Of a DNA stretch of 64,000 bases, positions 7,919-16,303 are shown in pieces. Position 1 is the stretch's first letter. The number at the start of each line of letters is the position of its first letter. This stretch comes from Sphingomonas sp. UBA978 (GTDB lineage: Bacteria; Pseudomonadota; Alphaproteobacteria; Sphingomonadales; Sphingomonadaceae): the NCBI RefSeq assembly GCF_002292295.1, contig NZ_DBBS01000016.1:131765-195764 (forward strand), given 5' to 3'. The notes beneath the pieces were generated by a model. It ran no database searches. It had not been told where the DNA came from and worked only from the letters and a program-made list of their open reading frames with translations. Both the position numbers and the translations under genes were made by a program.

Positions 7919-9778
7919 CTAGAGGCCGGCGAACACCGCCAGCCAGTATGTGATCCCGGCCATGATGTAGGCGGCGGCGAACAAATAGCCAACCATGAAC
8001 AGCGGCCATTTCCACCCGTTCGTTTCCCGCCGGGTGACCGCGATCGTCGAAATGCACTGCGGCGCGAACACGAACCACATCAGGAAGGCGAGCGCGGTTG
8101 GCAGCGTCCAACGGCCGCGGATCTGGTCGGTGATGCGGTCGGCGCCGCTGCCCTCGGCATCGTCGATCGCATAGACGGTGCCGATCGCCGACACCGCGAC
8201 CTCGCGCGCCGCCATCGCCGGCAGCAGCGCCAGCGCGATGTCGCGGTTGAAGCCGATCGGCTTGACGACATATTCGATGCCATGGCCGATGCGCCCGCCG
8301 ATCGAATAATCGACCGGGCTGATCCCGCTGCCCTCGGGGGGCTTGGGAAAGCTGAGCAGCAGCCACAGCACGATCGTCGTCGCGGCGATGATCGTGCCGG
8401 CGCGCTTCAGGAAGATGATCGCGCGCTGCCACAGGCCGATCAGCACGTCGCCGATCCGCGGCACCTGGTATTTCGGCATCTCCATCATGAAGCCGGACGA
8501 GGCGCCCTTGGTAACGGTGCGGCGCAGGATCAGCGCGGCGACATAGGCGCCGGCGATGCCGATCACGAGCAGCGCGAACATCACCACGCCCTGCAACCGC
8601 ACGAACGGCAACAGCGGCGTGTTGGGGATCATCGCACCGATGATGAGCGTGTAGACCGGCCAGCGCGCGCTGCACGTCATCAGCGGCGCGATCAGGATCG
8701 TCGTCAGCCGGTCCTTCTCGTCGTCGATCGTCCGCGTCGCCATGATCCCGGGAACCGCGCAGGCGAAGCTCGACAGCAGCGGGATGAACGCGCGGCCCGA
8801 CAGGCCGACCGTCGCCATCAGCCGGTCCATCAGGAAGGCGGCGCGGACCATATAGCCCGACGATTCGAGCACGAGGATGAACAGGAACAGGATCAGGATC
8901 TGCGGCAGGAAGACGATCACCGCGCCGACGCCGGCGATCAGGCCGTCGGTCAGCAGCGAGCGGACGAAGCCGTCGGGCATCGAGGTCTTGATCGCATCCT
9001 GCAGCCAGCCGAAACCGGCATCGATCGCGTCGGCCGGCACGCTCGCCCAGGTGAACACCGCCTGGAACATCACGAACAGGATGGTGACCAGCAGCAGCGG
9101 CCCCGCCACCGGATGCAGCGCGACCGAATCGAGCATATGCGCCCAGCGTCGCCCCGCCGTCTCCGACACGGTCGCCGCGGTGGCGATCTGGCGGGCGCGG
9201 CGCTGCAGGTGGACGATGTCGTCCTGCGTCCCCGCGCCGACGTCGGGCGTGCGGCGCGCACCGCCGGCGAGCGCATCGTCCAGCGCCGCGCGCAGCGCGT
9301 CGAGACCGCGCTTGCGCACCGCGACGGTCGGGATGACGGGCACGCCGAGCTCGCGCGCCAGCACCGCCGCATCCAGCGTCAGCCCGTCGCGCTCGGCAAG
9401 GTCGACCATGTTGAGCGCGACCACCACCGGCAGGCCGAGCGCGATCAGCTGCAGCGTGAAGCGCAGATGGTTGTCGAGATTGGCGGCATCGACCACCACC
9501 ACCAATGCGTCGGGCAGCCGTTCGAGACTGCTCGCGCCGGTGACGACGTCGCGGGTGACGCGCTCGTCGGGGCTGGACGGTTCGAGGCTATAGGCGCCGG
9601 GCAGGTCGATCAGTTCGACCGGGCGACCGTCGTCGAGCACCAGCCGGCCCGAATGGCGCTCGACGGTCACGCCGGGATAATTGCCGACCTTCTGCCGCGC
9701 GCCGGTCAGCGCGTTGAACAGCGCGCTCTTGCCGGCATTGGGATTGCCGACCAGCGCGACCAGCGGGGATGCGTGCAC
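7919..9778 (-). CDS. feoB: ferrous iron transporter FeoB
   Basis: A 619-residue inner-membrane Fe(II) transporter. The N-terminal G domain has the P-loop GNPNAGKS at about 11-18, the switch region NYPGVTVE, the DLPGAYSL G3 segment and NMVD as G4. The membrane half carries many hydrophobic segments with Gate-motif-like stretches. It is shorter than the roughly 770 residues of E. coli FeoB, mainly from a reduced tail, and no feoC is present. Translation starts at a GTG three bases after the feoA stop, so the two are coupled. Expression is probably iron-repressed through the Fur-like box upstream of feoA. Confidence 0.95.
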   Translation of the reverse strand: MHASPLVALVGNPNAGKSALFNALTGARQKVGNYPGVTVERHSGRLVLDDGRPVELIDLPGAYSLEPSSPDERVTRDVVTGASSLERLPDALVVVVDAANLDNHLRFTLQLIALGLPVVVALNMVDLAERDGLTLDAAVLARELGVPVIPTVAVRKRGLDALRAALDDALAGGARRTPDVGAGTQDDIVHLQRRARQIATAATVSETAGRRWAHMLDSVALHPVAGPLLLVTILFVMFQAVFTWASVPADAIDAGFGWLQDAIKTSMPDGFVRSLLTDGLIAGVGAVIVFLPQILILFLFILVLESSGYMVRAAFLMDRLMATVGLSGRAFIPLLSSFACAVPGIMATRTIDDEKDRLTTILIAPLMTCSARWPVYTLIIGAMIPNTPLLPFVRLQGVVMFALLVIGIAGAYVAALILRRTVTKGASSGFMMEMPKYQVPRIGDVLIGLWQRAIIFLKRAGTIIAATTIVLWLLLSFPKPPEGSGISPVDYSIGGRIGHGIEYVVKPIGFNRDIALALLPAMAAREVAVSAIGTVYAIDDAEGSGADRITDQIRGRWTLPTALAFLMWFVFAPQCISTIAVTRRETNGWKWPLFMVGYLFAAAYIMAGITYWLAVFAGL

Positions 9779-9781
9779 CGG

Positions 9782-10072
9782 TTATTCGGCGGGTAGCGCC
9801 GGGGCGACATGGATCGCACCCGCGACCGCACGCCGCAGCGCGACGGTCATCCGGCCGATCCGGCAGGCGATCGGCCCGCCGCCCAGCGAGGCGCGGTGCA
9901 GCACCTCGACCGGCACGCCCTCGTCGAACCCGAGTTCGCGCAGGCGCCGCGCCTCGGGCAGCGCCAGTCGGGTCCAGTCGATCGCGGCGACGGTCGCCGG
10001 CTGGCGCCGCGGCAGCGACACGAGGTCGAGGACGGTGTGAGCGGCGGGCACGACGGTACGCGACATATCCAT
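9782..10072 (-). CDS. feoA: ferrous iron transport protein FeoA
   Basis: A 96-residue SH3-like FeoA protein that assists FeoB at the cytoplasmic face. Typical features are the segment with LRELGFDEG, then VEVLHRASLGGGPIACRIG, and the closing strand with ALRR. I prefer the internal ATG at 10072, or the next one at 10066, over the first ATG at 10090, because the latter is embedded in a Fur-box-like sequence. No strong Shine-Dalgarno decides between them. feoB follows after three bases. Confidence 0.88.
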   Translation of the reverse strand: MDMSRTVVPAAHTVLDLVSLPRRQPATVAAIDWTRLALPEARRLRELGFDEGVPVEVLHRASLGGGPIACRIGRMTVALRRAVAGAIHVAPALPAE

Positions 10073-10076
10073 GCTG

Positions 10077-10095
10077 CGAGTGATTATCATTTACG
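10077..10095 (-). promoter_or_regulatory. Fur-box-like operator before feoAB
   Basis: On the minus strand the sequence contains AATGATAATCA, an exact match to the central 11 bases of the classical 19-bp Fur box; the outer arms are degenerate. It overlaps the most upstream possible feoA start codon. Iron-responsive repression of feoAB by Fur is well established in other proteobacteria; here it is inferred from this match. Confidence 0.55.
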
Positions 10096-10136
10096 GTCGT
10101 GGGAGTAAAGCCGCACCGGCTCGCTTCGCCGCACGC

Positions 10137-10175
10137 CCGTACGACCGGTTTAGACGACCGGCCTAGACGACCGGA
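10137..10175. repeat. 13-bp tandem repeat over the COQ9 stop codon
   Basis: The unit ACGACCGG followed by five variable bases ending in TAG-like sequence occurs three times in a row. The last unit contains the terminal codons and the stop of the COQ9 gene, so the gene end appears to have been duplicated. No hairpin with a T-run accompanies it. Confidence 0.6.
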
Positions 10176-10816
10176 TACCGCAGCCGGCCGACGAAGCGCG
10201 ACAGGCTGGGGCGATGCTCGTAGCGCTTCACGAACGCCGTCTTGCCCTTTTCGAAGCGCATGATCCCGTCGATCCGCCGCGACAGGAAGGCGCGCGTGTC
10301 GGCATGGCCTTCGCTGTCGTCGTCGAGGAACACCGTCACCGTCGCGCCATAGACGCCGAGCAGGATCGTGCGCTTGGTGTAATGGTTGTAATCGGTCGCG
10401 GTGTCGCCGGCCATGCGCCACATCAGGTCGACGCTGCGCCAGCCGAGCCGCGCCGCGCGCGTCAGGTTCTGCGGCAGCGCGAGGATCGCGACGGCCCGGC
10501 GCAGCGATTCGCGGTTGATCGCCACCGCATCGAGTCGCGCCTCGACCAGCGCGGTGATCCGCGCGCGGATCTTCATCGCCGCCAGGGTTTCCGCCGGCAG
10601 CCGCTCCGCCATCTGCCGGTCGATTCCGGCGAACCACGCATCGATCATGTCGACCGCGCCGTCCGGGAAGGCGAGCCGCGCCACGTCGCGATCGATCCCG
10701 GCCGCGTCCGCCGCCATGTCGCGTGCCGCGTCGCCCCAGCCGTCGAACGCCGCATTGTCGGCGATGCCGGGCGCGAGGGCATCGCGGATCTCGTCGAGTG
10801 TCAGGTCCTGCGTCAT
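10163..10816 (-). CDS. COQ9 family protein (ubiquinone biosynthesis)
   Basis: A 217-residue protein of the COQ9/TIGR02396 family. Bacterial and mitochondrial members bind lipid and support the COQ7 hydroxylation step of ubiquinone synthesis. The recognisable blocks are the region LGWRSVDLMWRMAGDTATD and the following YNHYTKRTILLGVY, both strongly conserved in the family. The gene overlaps the DMT transporter upstream by 4 bp (ATGA at 10813-10816). The stop lies in a short tandem repeat (three copies of about 13 bp across 10137-10175), so extra in-frame stops follow immediately. Confidence 0.9.
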   Translation of the reverse strand: MTQDLTLDEIRDALAPGIADNAAFDGWGDAARDMAADAAGIDRDVARLAFPDGAVDMIDAWFAGIDRQMAERLPAETLAAMKIRARITALVEARLDAVAINRESLRRAVAILALPQNLTRAARLGWRSVDLMWRMAGDTATDYNHYTKRTILLGVYGATVTVFLDDDSEGHADTRAFLSRRIDGIMRFEKGKTAFVKRYEHRPSLSRFVGRLRYPVV

Positions 10817-11763
10817 GATCCCACCTCCTGCGCTACCGTCCTCGCCGGCGCAACCTCGGCGCGGCGCACCAGCACCAGCGCCAGTGCGACCAACGCCACG
10901 CCGACCCAATCCGGTCCCTGCAACCGTTCGCCATATTCGATCCAGCCGACCGCGCCGGCGACGATCGGCTGGACCAGCAGGCCGATGCCGACGACCAGCG
11001 GCGACAATTGGCCGAGCGCGAAGATCATGCAGCCCTGGCCCAGCACCTGGCTGACCAGCGCCAGCCCGAGCAGCGGCGTCCAGTGCTGCGGCGTCACCTG
11101 TTCGTGCAGCAGCAGCGCGAACACCAGCAGCGGCAAGGCGGTGGCGGCGCTCGCCAGCGCCAGCGCCGGCAGCGGCCGCATCGTCGCGCGCACCTGCGCC
11201 ATGACGATGAAATAGACGGTGTAGAGAATGCCCGCGACGATACAGAGCAGGTCGCCGGCGAAGTTGCGCGGGTCGACCTGATACGACCGCCCCATCAGCA
11301 GGCCGGCGCCGATCGCGGCGAGGGCCAGTGCGATCCCCTGCGCCCGCGTCGGCCAGCTGCGCGCGGCGAGGAAGCCGTAAATCGGATAGATCAGGATGGC
11401 GGCATTGCCGAACAGCGTCGCATTGGTCATCGTCGTGCGCAGGATGCCGAGGTGCCAGCTGGCGAGATCGGCGGCGAAGGCGACGCCGCCGATCGCCAGC
11501 ATCGCCCACATGCCGCGCGTCATCGCCACCGGCCGCGCGCCCCGCGCCAGCGCCAGCGCGGCGAGCAGGGGCATCGCCAGCGTGATCCGCCAGAATCCCG
11601 CCGCCACCGGCCCGACATCGGCAAGCCGGACGAACCACGGCCCGAACGCCAGCGCGACATTGCCGATCACCAGGGCCAGAAACGCGAGACCGACGGTTGC
11701 CGTAGCGTCAACCGCCACGGTTGCCGCCGGGACAGTTTTTCTTGGGGTCCGTGGCTGATGCAT
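10813..11763 (-). CDS. DMT-family (EamA) transporter
   Basis: A 316-residue inner-membrane protein with about ten hydrophobic segments in two repeated EamA halves. Landmarks are FWRITLAMPLLAAL in the first repeat and PLVVGIGLLVQPIVAGAVGWI in the second, where a conserved Pro-containing segment is usual. EamA proteins export amino acids, metabolites or drugs; the substrate is not predictable. It is the first gene of a minus-strand run followed by the overlapping COQ9 gene. It is divergent from the old yellow enzyme gene, with about 50 bp between the starts. Confidence 0.88.
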   Translation of the reverse strand: MHQPRTPRKTVPAATVAVDATATVGLAFLALVIGNVALAFGPWFVRLADVGPVAAGFWRITLAMPLLAALALARGARPVAMTRGMWAMLAIGGVAFAADLASWHLGILRTTMTNATLFGNAAILIYPIYGFLAARSWPTRAQGIALALAAIGAGLLMGRSYQVDPRNFAGDLLCIVAGILYTVYFIVMAQVRATMRPLPALALASAATALPLLVFALLLHEQVTPQHWTPLLGLALVSQVLGQGCMIFALGQLSPLVVGIGLLVQPIVAGAVGWIEYGERLQGPDWVGVALVALALVLVRRAEVAPARTVAQEVGS

Positions 11764-11815
11764 GCCGCCCTGTAGCCCCCTATTTCCCGTTCGTCAGGCC
11801 ACTTACGGAGCAACC

Positions 11816-12889
11816 ATGCCGAGCCTTTTCGATCCCATCCAGCTGGGCGACATCCCCGCCGCCAACCGCATCCTCATGTCGCCGCTGACCCGCGGTCGCG
11901 CCACCGACGATCACGTGCCGACCGACATCATGGTCGATTACTATCGCCAGCGCGCCGGCGCCGGGCTCATCATCAGCGAAGGCACCGGCATCAGCCGGCA
12001 GGGGCTCGGCTGGCCCAACGCGCCGGGCCTGTGGACCGAGGCGCAGGTCGAGGCATGGAAGCCGGTGACCGCGGCGGTGCACGAGGCCGGCGGCCGGATC
12101 GTCGCGCAGATCTGGCACATGGGCCGGCTGTCGCGGCCCGACGTGATCGGCATGACGCCGCTGTCGTCCTCGGCGACGCGCGCGCCCTATCACAAGCCCG
12201 AAAACCCCTATGGCGAGGCGCAGGCGGCGACGCTGGACGACATCAGGCGCGCGCAGGACGATTATGCCTCCGCGGCGACCAACGCGATCCGCGCCGGCTT
12301 CGACGGCGTCCAGCTGCACGGCGCCAATGGCTATCTGATCGACCAGTTCCTGCGCGACGGCACCAATCTGCGCGACGACGATTACGGCGGCAGCCCCGAA
12401 AACCGCATCCGCTTCATGCGCGAAGCGGTGGCGCGCGTGATCGACGCGATCGGCGCGGGCCGCACGAGCATCCGCCTGTCGCCGAACGGCGAGACGCAGG
12501 GGGCGGACGACAGCGACCCCGTCAGCGTCTTCGTCCCCGCCGCCGCGGCGCTCGATGCGCTTGGCATCGCCTTCCTCGAGCTGCGCGAACAGGCACCCGA
12601 CGGCACCTTCGGCAGCAGCGACGTGCCCAAGCTCAGCCCCGCAATCCGCAAGGTGTTCAAGGGGCCGCTGATCCTCAACCAGGATTACAGCCGCGACGCC
12701 GCGCAGGCGGACCTCGATTCGGGCGTCGCCGACGGCATCGCCTTCGGCCGCAAGTTCATCGCCAACCCCGACCTCGTCGAACGCTTCCGCCGCGGCGCCC
12801 CGCTCAACGCGGACGATATGAAGACGTGGTATTCGACGGGTCCGGAGGGTTACACCGACTATCCGGCGCTCGAAACCGAAGCGGCGTAA
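11816..12889 (+). CDS. alkene reductase, old yellow enzyme family
   Basis: A 357-residue FMN-dependent TIM-barrel ene-reductase that uses NAD(P)H to reduce activated C=C bonds or nitro compounds. Typical blocks are LFDPIQLGDI at the N-terminus, QIWHMGRLS near residue 100, HGANGYLIDQFLRDGTN with its active-site surroundings, and the flavin phosphate-binding segment GIAFGRKFIANPDLVER near the C-terminus. The ATG at 11816 has GGAG five bases upstream; an upstream in-frame start would extend it by 18 unlikely residues. It resembles NemA and xenobiotic reductases, but the natural substrate is unknown. Confidence 0.93.
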   Translation: MPSLFDPIQLGDIPAANRILMSPLTRGRATDDHVPTDIMVDYYRQRAGAGLIISEGTGISRQGLGWPNAPGLWTEAQVEAWKPVTAAVHEAGGRIVAQIWHMGRLSRPDVIGMTPLSSSATRAPYHKPENPYGEAQAATLDDIRRAQDDYASAATNAIRAGFDGVQLHGANGYLIDQFLRDGTNLRDDDYGGSPENRIRFMREAVARVIDAIGAGRTSIRLSPNGETQGADDSDPVSVFVPAAAALDALGIAFLELREQAPDGTFGSSDVPKLSPAIRKVFKGPLILNQDYSRDAAQADLDSGVADGIAFGRKFIANPDLVERFRRGAPLNADDMKTWYSTGPEGYTDYPALETEAA

Positions 12890-12896
12890 CGACCGA

Positions 12897-12929
12897 CCTG
12901 CCCCTCTCCCGTTGCGGGAGGGGGGCAGG
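12897..12929. repeat. palindromic repeat (CCCCTC-CCG type), possible bidirectional terminator
   Basis: A near-perfect inverted repeat, CCTGCCCCTCTCCCG against CGGGAGGGGGGCAGG with a TTG loop, lies between two convergent genes. The same kind of C-rich/G-rich palindrome recurs at 21313-21354 and 21728-21766. It may act as a bidirectional terminator or be a dispersed REP-like element. Confidence 0.6.
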
Positions 12930-12930
12930 G

Positions 12931-13359
12931 TCAGGCGCGGCGCAGTTCCGGGACGAGCCGCTTGAGGTCCGCGGGGGCGAGGCGGCGGACGTCGAGCGCG
13001 TCGACGCCGGCGACCAGGATCTCGCCCAGCCGGCGTTCGCCGGTGTCGATCAGGATGCCCTCGGCGGTGGAGCGCAGCGCGACCCAGGCGACCTCGCGCA
13101 CCGCCATCCTCTTGCCGTCGCGCTTCATCACCGCGACGCGGCCGGCACGGTCGACCGCGAGCGCGCCGCCGCCATCGGCACCGACCACCGCGCCCTGCGT
13201 CGCAAAGCCGGCGAGCGCCTGTTCTGCCGCGTCCGCCGCCTCTTCGGGGCTGGCGATCCGCGTCGTGCGACGTCCCAGCAGCCGCCACGCGAGCGCAACG
13301 GCGGCCAGCACCGCGACCACGCCCGCCGCAATGCCGATAAGGAGCATGTCGTCGGTCAC
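12931..13359 (-). CDS. membrane-anchored protein of unknown function
   Basis: I do not recognise this 142-residue protein. It has a short N-terminus, one membrane segment at about residues 6-27 (LLIGIAAGVVAVLAAVALAW), a basic stop-transfer RRTTR, and a soluble domain of about 110 residues. That domain starts with an Ala/Glu-rich helix and then alternates short strands (GGALAVDRAGRVAVMKRDGKR). It starts with GTG; an ATG four codons on is an alternative. The topology puts the soluble part on the cytoplasmic side by the positive-inside rule. It stands seven bases downstream of the DUF442 gene on the same strand. Confidence 0.7.
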   Translation of the reverse strand: MTDDMLLIGIAAGVVAVLAAVALAWRLLGRRTTRIASPEEAADAAEQALAGFATQGAVVGADGGGALAVDRAGRVAVMKRDGKRMAVREVAWVALRSTAEGILIDTGERRLGEILVAGVDALDVRRLAPADLKRLVPELRRA

Positions 13360-13366
13360 GTGGGGC

Positions 13367-13801
13367 TCACTGCCCGCCGGCCAGCGCGTCCAGCGTCGGC
13401 CGCATCCCCGACAGGTCGTAGCCGGCGGCGCGGGCCTGGCCGACCAGCAGGTCGGGATTGCGCCCGGCCTTGGCCGCGGCCAGCGCCCACAGGTTGCAGC
13501 TGCGCGTGCCGGAGCGGCAATAGGCGAGCACCGGGCCGTCGGCCGCGGTCAGCGCCTGCGTCATCGCGTCGATCTGCGGGTGCGAGAATCCGGCATGGGT
13601 GATCGGGATCGCGACATAGGCGAGCCCCGCCGCCTCTGCCGCCGCGCGGATCGCATCGCCGGCCGGCTGGCCCGCCTCTTCCTCGTCGGGACGGTTGTTG
13701 ACGATCGCGACGAACCCCGCCGCCTTGATCGCGACGATGTCGTCGACGGTGATCTGCGGAGCGACGCTGACGGATTCGTTGATGGTGCGGATGTCGGCCA
13801 T
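13367..13801 (-). CDS. TIGR01244/DUF442 sulfurtransferase- or phosphatase-like protein
   Basis: A 144-residue protein of the beta-lactamase-hydrolase-like (Blh N-terminal, DUF442) family, related to dual-specificity phosphatases. The catalytic P-loop is CRSGTR, an HCX5R-like Cys loop in which the position before the Cys is Tyr. Upstream blocks VNNRPDEEE and YVAIPITHAGFS are family signatures. In other proteobacteria these proteins are linked to sulfide detoxification (BigR/Blh operons), but no sulfur dioxygenase neighbours it here. It may form a small operon with the membrane protein downstream. Confidence 0.85.
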   Translation of the reverse strand: MADIRTINESVSVAPQITVDDIVAIKAAGFVAIVNNRPDEEEAGQPAGDAIRAAAEAAGLAYVAIPITHAGFSHPQIDAMTQALTAADGPVLAYCRSGTRSCNLWALAAAKAGRNPDLLVGQARAAGYDLSGMRPTLDALAGGQ

Positions 13802-13887
13802 CCGGTGCCGATACGCGATCAGCCGTGGCGCGTCAGCTGTTTTGGTCGGCTTTGGATGGCTTTGCGACAGATCGTATGGCGCCGGCC

Positions 13888-15657
13888 TCAGCCCGTGGCG
13901 CGGATCACGTCGAGGAAGGCATCGCCATAGGCGTCGAGCTTGCGCGCGCCGATGCCCGACAGGTGCATCAGCTCGGCGCGGCTCGCCGGCCGCTGCGCCG
14001 CCATGTCGCGCAGCACCGAATCGTGGAAGATCACATAGGGCGGCACCCCCGCCGCCTTGGCGAGGTCGCGGCGGCAGGTGCGCAGCGCCTCAAACAGCGG
14101 ATTGTCCGCCGGATTGGCGGCGACGCCGGCATCGCGCTTCCGCGACCGCGTCCGCTTCGGCGGCAGGACCAGCGTCACCCGCGCGCCCTCCTTCAGGATC
14201 GGGCGCGCGCCCGGGCCGAACTCCAGCCCGCCATGCGCATTGGTGCGCAGCGCGTCGCGCAGCAGCAACTGCCGCGCCACCGGCTTGACCAGCGCCGCCT
14301 CCTCGCCCTCGACGATCCCCCAGACCGACAGCGTCTCATGGCCGCGATCGACGCTGCGCTCGGTCGACTGGCCGAGCAGCACCTGCTCGATATAGCCCGC
14401 GCCGAACAACTGCCCGGTGCGGAACACCGCCGACAGGAATTTCATCGCGGTCTGCGTCGCGTCGACCGCATCGGGACTGCCGAGGCAATTGTCGCAATTG
14501 CCGCAATCCTCCAGCCGGTCCTCGCCGAAATGCTTGAGCAGGATGCGGCGGCGGCACCCCGCCGTCTCGACCAGCGCGCCGAGCGCGGCGAGGCGCGTGC
14601 GCTCGCCCGCCTGCCGCTCGGGCTCGACCTCGCCGATGCGCTGCCGGGCGCGGGCGAAATCCTCCGCGCCCCAGAACAGGTGCGCCACCGCCGGATCGCC
14701 GTCGCGCCCGGCGCGGCCGGTTTCCTGATAATAGGCTTCGATCGATTTCGGCAGGCCGGCATGCGCGACGAAGCGGACGTCGGGCTTGTCGATCCCCATG
14801 CCGAACGCCACCGTCGCGCAGATCACCATATCCTCGCTCGCGACGAAATCGGCCTGGTTCTTCTGGCGGATGTGCGCGTCGAGCCCGGCATGATAGGCCC
14901 GCGTCGGCCGCCCGGTCCGTGCCAGCGCCTCGGCCAGCTTCTCGGTCGCGGCGCGGGTCTGCGCATAGACGATGCCGGGGCCGGGCGTCGCGGCGATGAC
15001 GTCGGCGATCTGCTTCGACGTGTTCGCCTTGGGGGTGATCGCATAGCGGATGTTAGGCCGGTCGAAGCCGGAGACGATCAGCCCGTCCTGCGGGATGCCG
15101 AGCTGCTGCAGGATGTCGCTGCGGGTATGCTCGTCCGCCGTCGCGGTCAGCGCCAGCCGCGGCACGTCCGGAAACGCATCCATCAGCGGCGCGAGCAGGC
15201 GATAGTCGGGGCGGAAATCATGGCCCCATTCGCTGACGCAATGCGCCTCGTCGATCGCGAACAGGCTGAGCTTCGCGCTGCCGAGCAGCTCGCGGAAATG
15301 CCCGGTCGAGGCGCGTTCGGGCGCGATATAGAGCAGGTCGAGTTCGCCCGCCCGGAACCGCGCGATCGATTCGGCGCGATTCTGGTCGGCGCTGGTCAGC
15401 GTCGCGGCGCGGATGCCCACCGCCTCGGCGGCGCGCAGCTGGTCGTGCATCAGCGCGATCAGCGGGCTGACGACGACGCACGTCCCCTCCAGCATCACCG
15501 AGGGCAATTGGTAGCAGAGCGACTTGCCCGCGCCGGTCGGCATCACGCCCAGCGTCCGCTCGCCCGCCAGCACCCGCTCGACCACATCCGCCTGCACCCC
15601 GCGAAAACCGGGAAAGCCGAAGACGCGCGACAGGGTGGGCAGGGGATCGGGGATCAT
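13888..15657 (-). CDS. recQ: ATP-dependent DNA helicase RecQ
   Basis: A 589-residue 3'-5' superfamily 2 helicase for recombination and replication-fork repair. The Walker A motif is GAGKSLCYQLP near residue 43, the DEAH box IDEAHCVSEWGHDFRP near 135, and motif VI QETGRAGRDG near 320. The RecQ zinc site is seen in CGNCDNCLG, followed by a winged helix. A C-terminal HRDC domain ends with LSGIGARKLDAYG. Length and domain order match standard bacterial RecQ. Confidence 0.96.
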   Translation of the reverse strand: MIPDPLPTLSRVFGFPGFRGVQADVVERVLAGERTLGVMPTGAGKSLCYQLPSVMLEGTCVVVSPLIALMHDQLRAAEAVGIRAATLTSADQNRAESIARFRAGELDLLYIAPERASTGHFRELLGSAKLSLFAIDEAHCVSEWGHDFRPDYRLLAPLMDAFPDVPRLALTATADEHTRSDILQQLGIPQDGLIVSGFDRPNIRYAITPKANTSKQIADVIAATPGPGIVYAQTRAATEKLAEALARTGRPTRAYHAGLDAHIRQKNQADFVASEDMVICATVAFGMGIDKPDVRFVAHAGLPKSIEAYYQETGRAGRDGDPAVAHLFWGAEDFARARQRIGEVEPERQAGERTRLAALGALVETAGCRRRILLKHFGEDRLEDCGNCDNCLGSPDAVDATQTAMKFLSAVFRTGQLFGAGYIEQVLLGQSTERSVDRGHETLSVWGIVEGEEAALVKPVARQLLLRDALRTNAHGGLEFGPGARPILKEGARVTLVLPPKRTRSRKRDAGVAANPADNPLFEALRTCRRDLAKAAGVPPYVIFHDSVLRDMAAQRPASRAELMHLSGIGARKLDAYGDAFLDVIRATG

Positions 15658-15734
15658 CGTTCGGGCATGTAGGCGCGAGGGGCGGCAGCGTCGAGGCTCG
15701 GTTACCGGTGGCTCATGACGGTCGCTATCGATCC

Positions 15735-16301
15735 TCAGAAGGTGAGTGCACCCTGCTGATGTCGGAGAGCCGAGATCTTGTTGGTCAGACGAATTTTCTG
15801 TTCCGCCTTATCCCTCGCCGTGGCGGACATCATCGCGATCAACCGGTCAAGACCGTCGAGGTCGGAAACTCTGACAAATTCCTTGTTCTTATTCACGAAC
15901 ACGACGGATTTCTTGTTCGCGCCCAGCAATTCGATGACATTCGATAGCGTTCCGGTGCTGCGCGAATCCCAGATCATGAGACCGTAGTCGGCAGCCTCGG
16001 CCATCGCGAGATCTTTGGCCGTAAACCAACGACGCGTGCCTGATGGGGCGTCGGGATATATGTGCTCCACCGGCCAGTCGCCGATGTTGTTGCGGGGCTT
16101 GTCACCACTGCAATAGACGGTGACAGATGCGGTTTGCAGGTCTGCCAGAACGCGCTGGATCGCGGTGTCGGCACCATCCGCATCGCCGACGACGACCGCC
16201 ATGTCGCGGTCGACGGCATTGGTGATGCGATCGCATACGACCGGATGCAGCCGGCTGATCGCGATCGATCCTGCGATGAACACCGTCCCGCTGGTCGGCA
16301 C
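15735..16301 (-). CDS. SLOG-fold (YspA/DprA-related) putative nucleotide-binding protein
   Basis: A 188-residue protein starting at GTG 16301, which has GGAGG four bases upstream and lies two bases after the stop of the phosphoribosyltransferase gene. The N-terminus TVFIAGSIAISRLHP and the motif GDADGAD (residues 39-45) match the Rossmann-like SLOG fold, in which a G-D/G-x-x-GAD loop binds a nucleotide or nucleotide-derived ligand. A later GTLSNVIELL segment fits the second conserved GT/S site. SLOG proteins act as ligand sensors or nucleotide-processing enzymes in conflict systems. The region has lower GC than its flanks, which suggests transfer. The SLOG call is by eye and the function is unknown. 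Confidence 0.7.
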   Translation of the reverse strand: MPTSGTVFIAGSIAISRLHPVVCDRITNAVDRDMAVVVGDADGADTAIQRVLADLQTASVTVYCSGDKPRNNIGDWPVEHIYPDAPSGTRRWFTAKDLAMAEAADYGLMIWDSRSTGTLSNVIELLGANKKSVVFVNKNKEFVRVSDLDGLDRLIAMMSATARDKAEQKIRLTNKISALRHQQGALTF

Positions 16302-16303
16302 CG

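Noticed and set aside
7241..9796. 851-codon plus-strand open frame opposite ssb and feoB
   Set aside because: It is the mirror of two clear minus-strand genes, is rich in Arg, Asp and His as antisense frames of GC-rich genes are, and shows no family signature.
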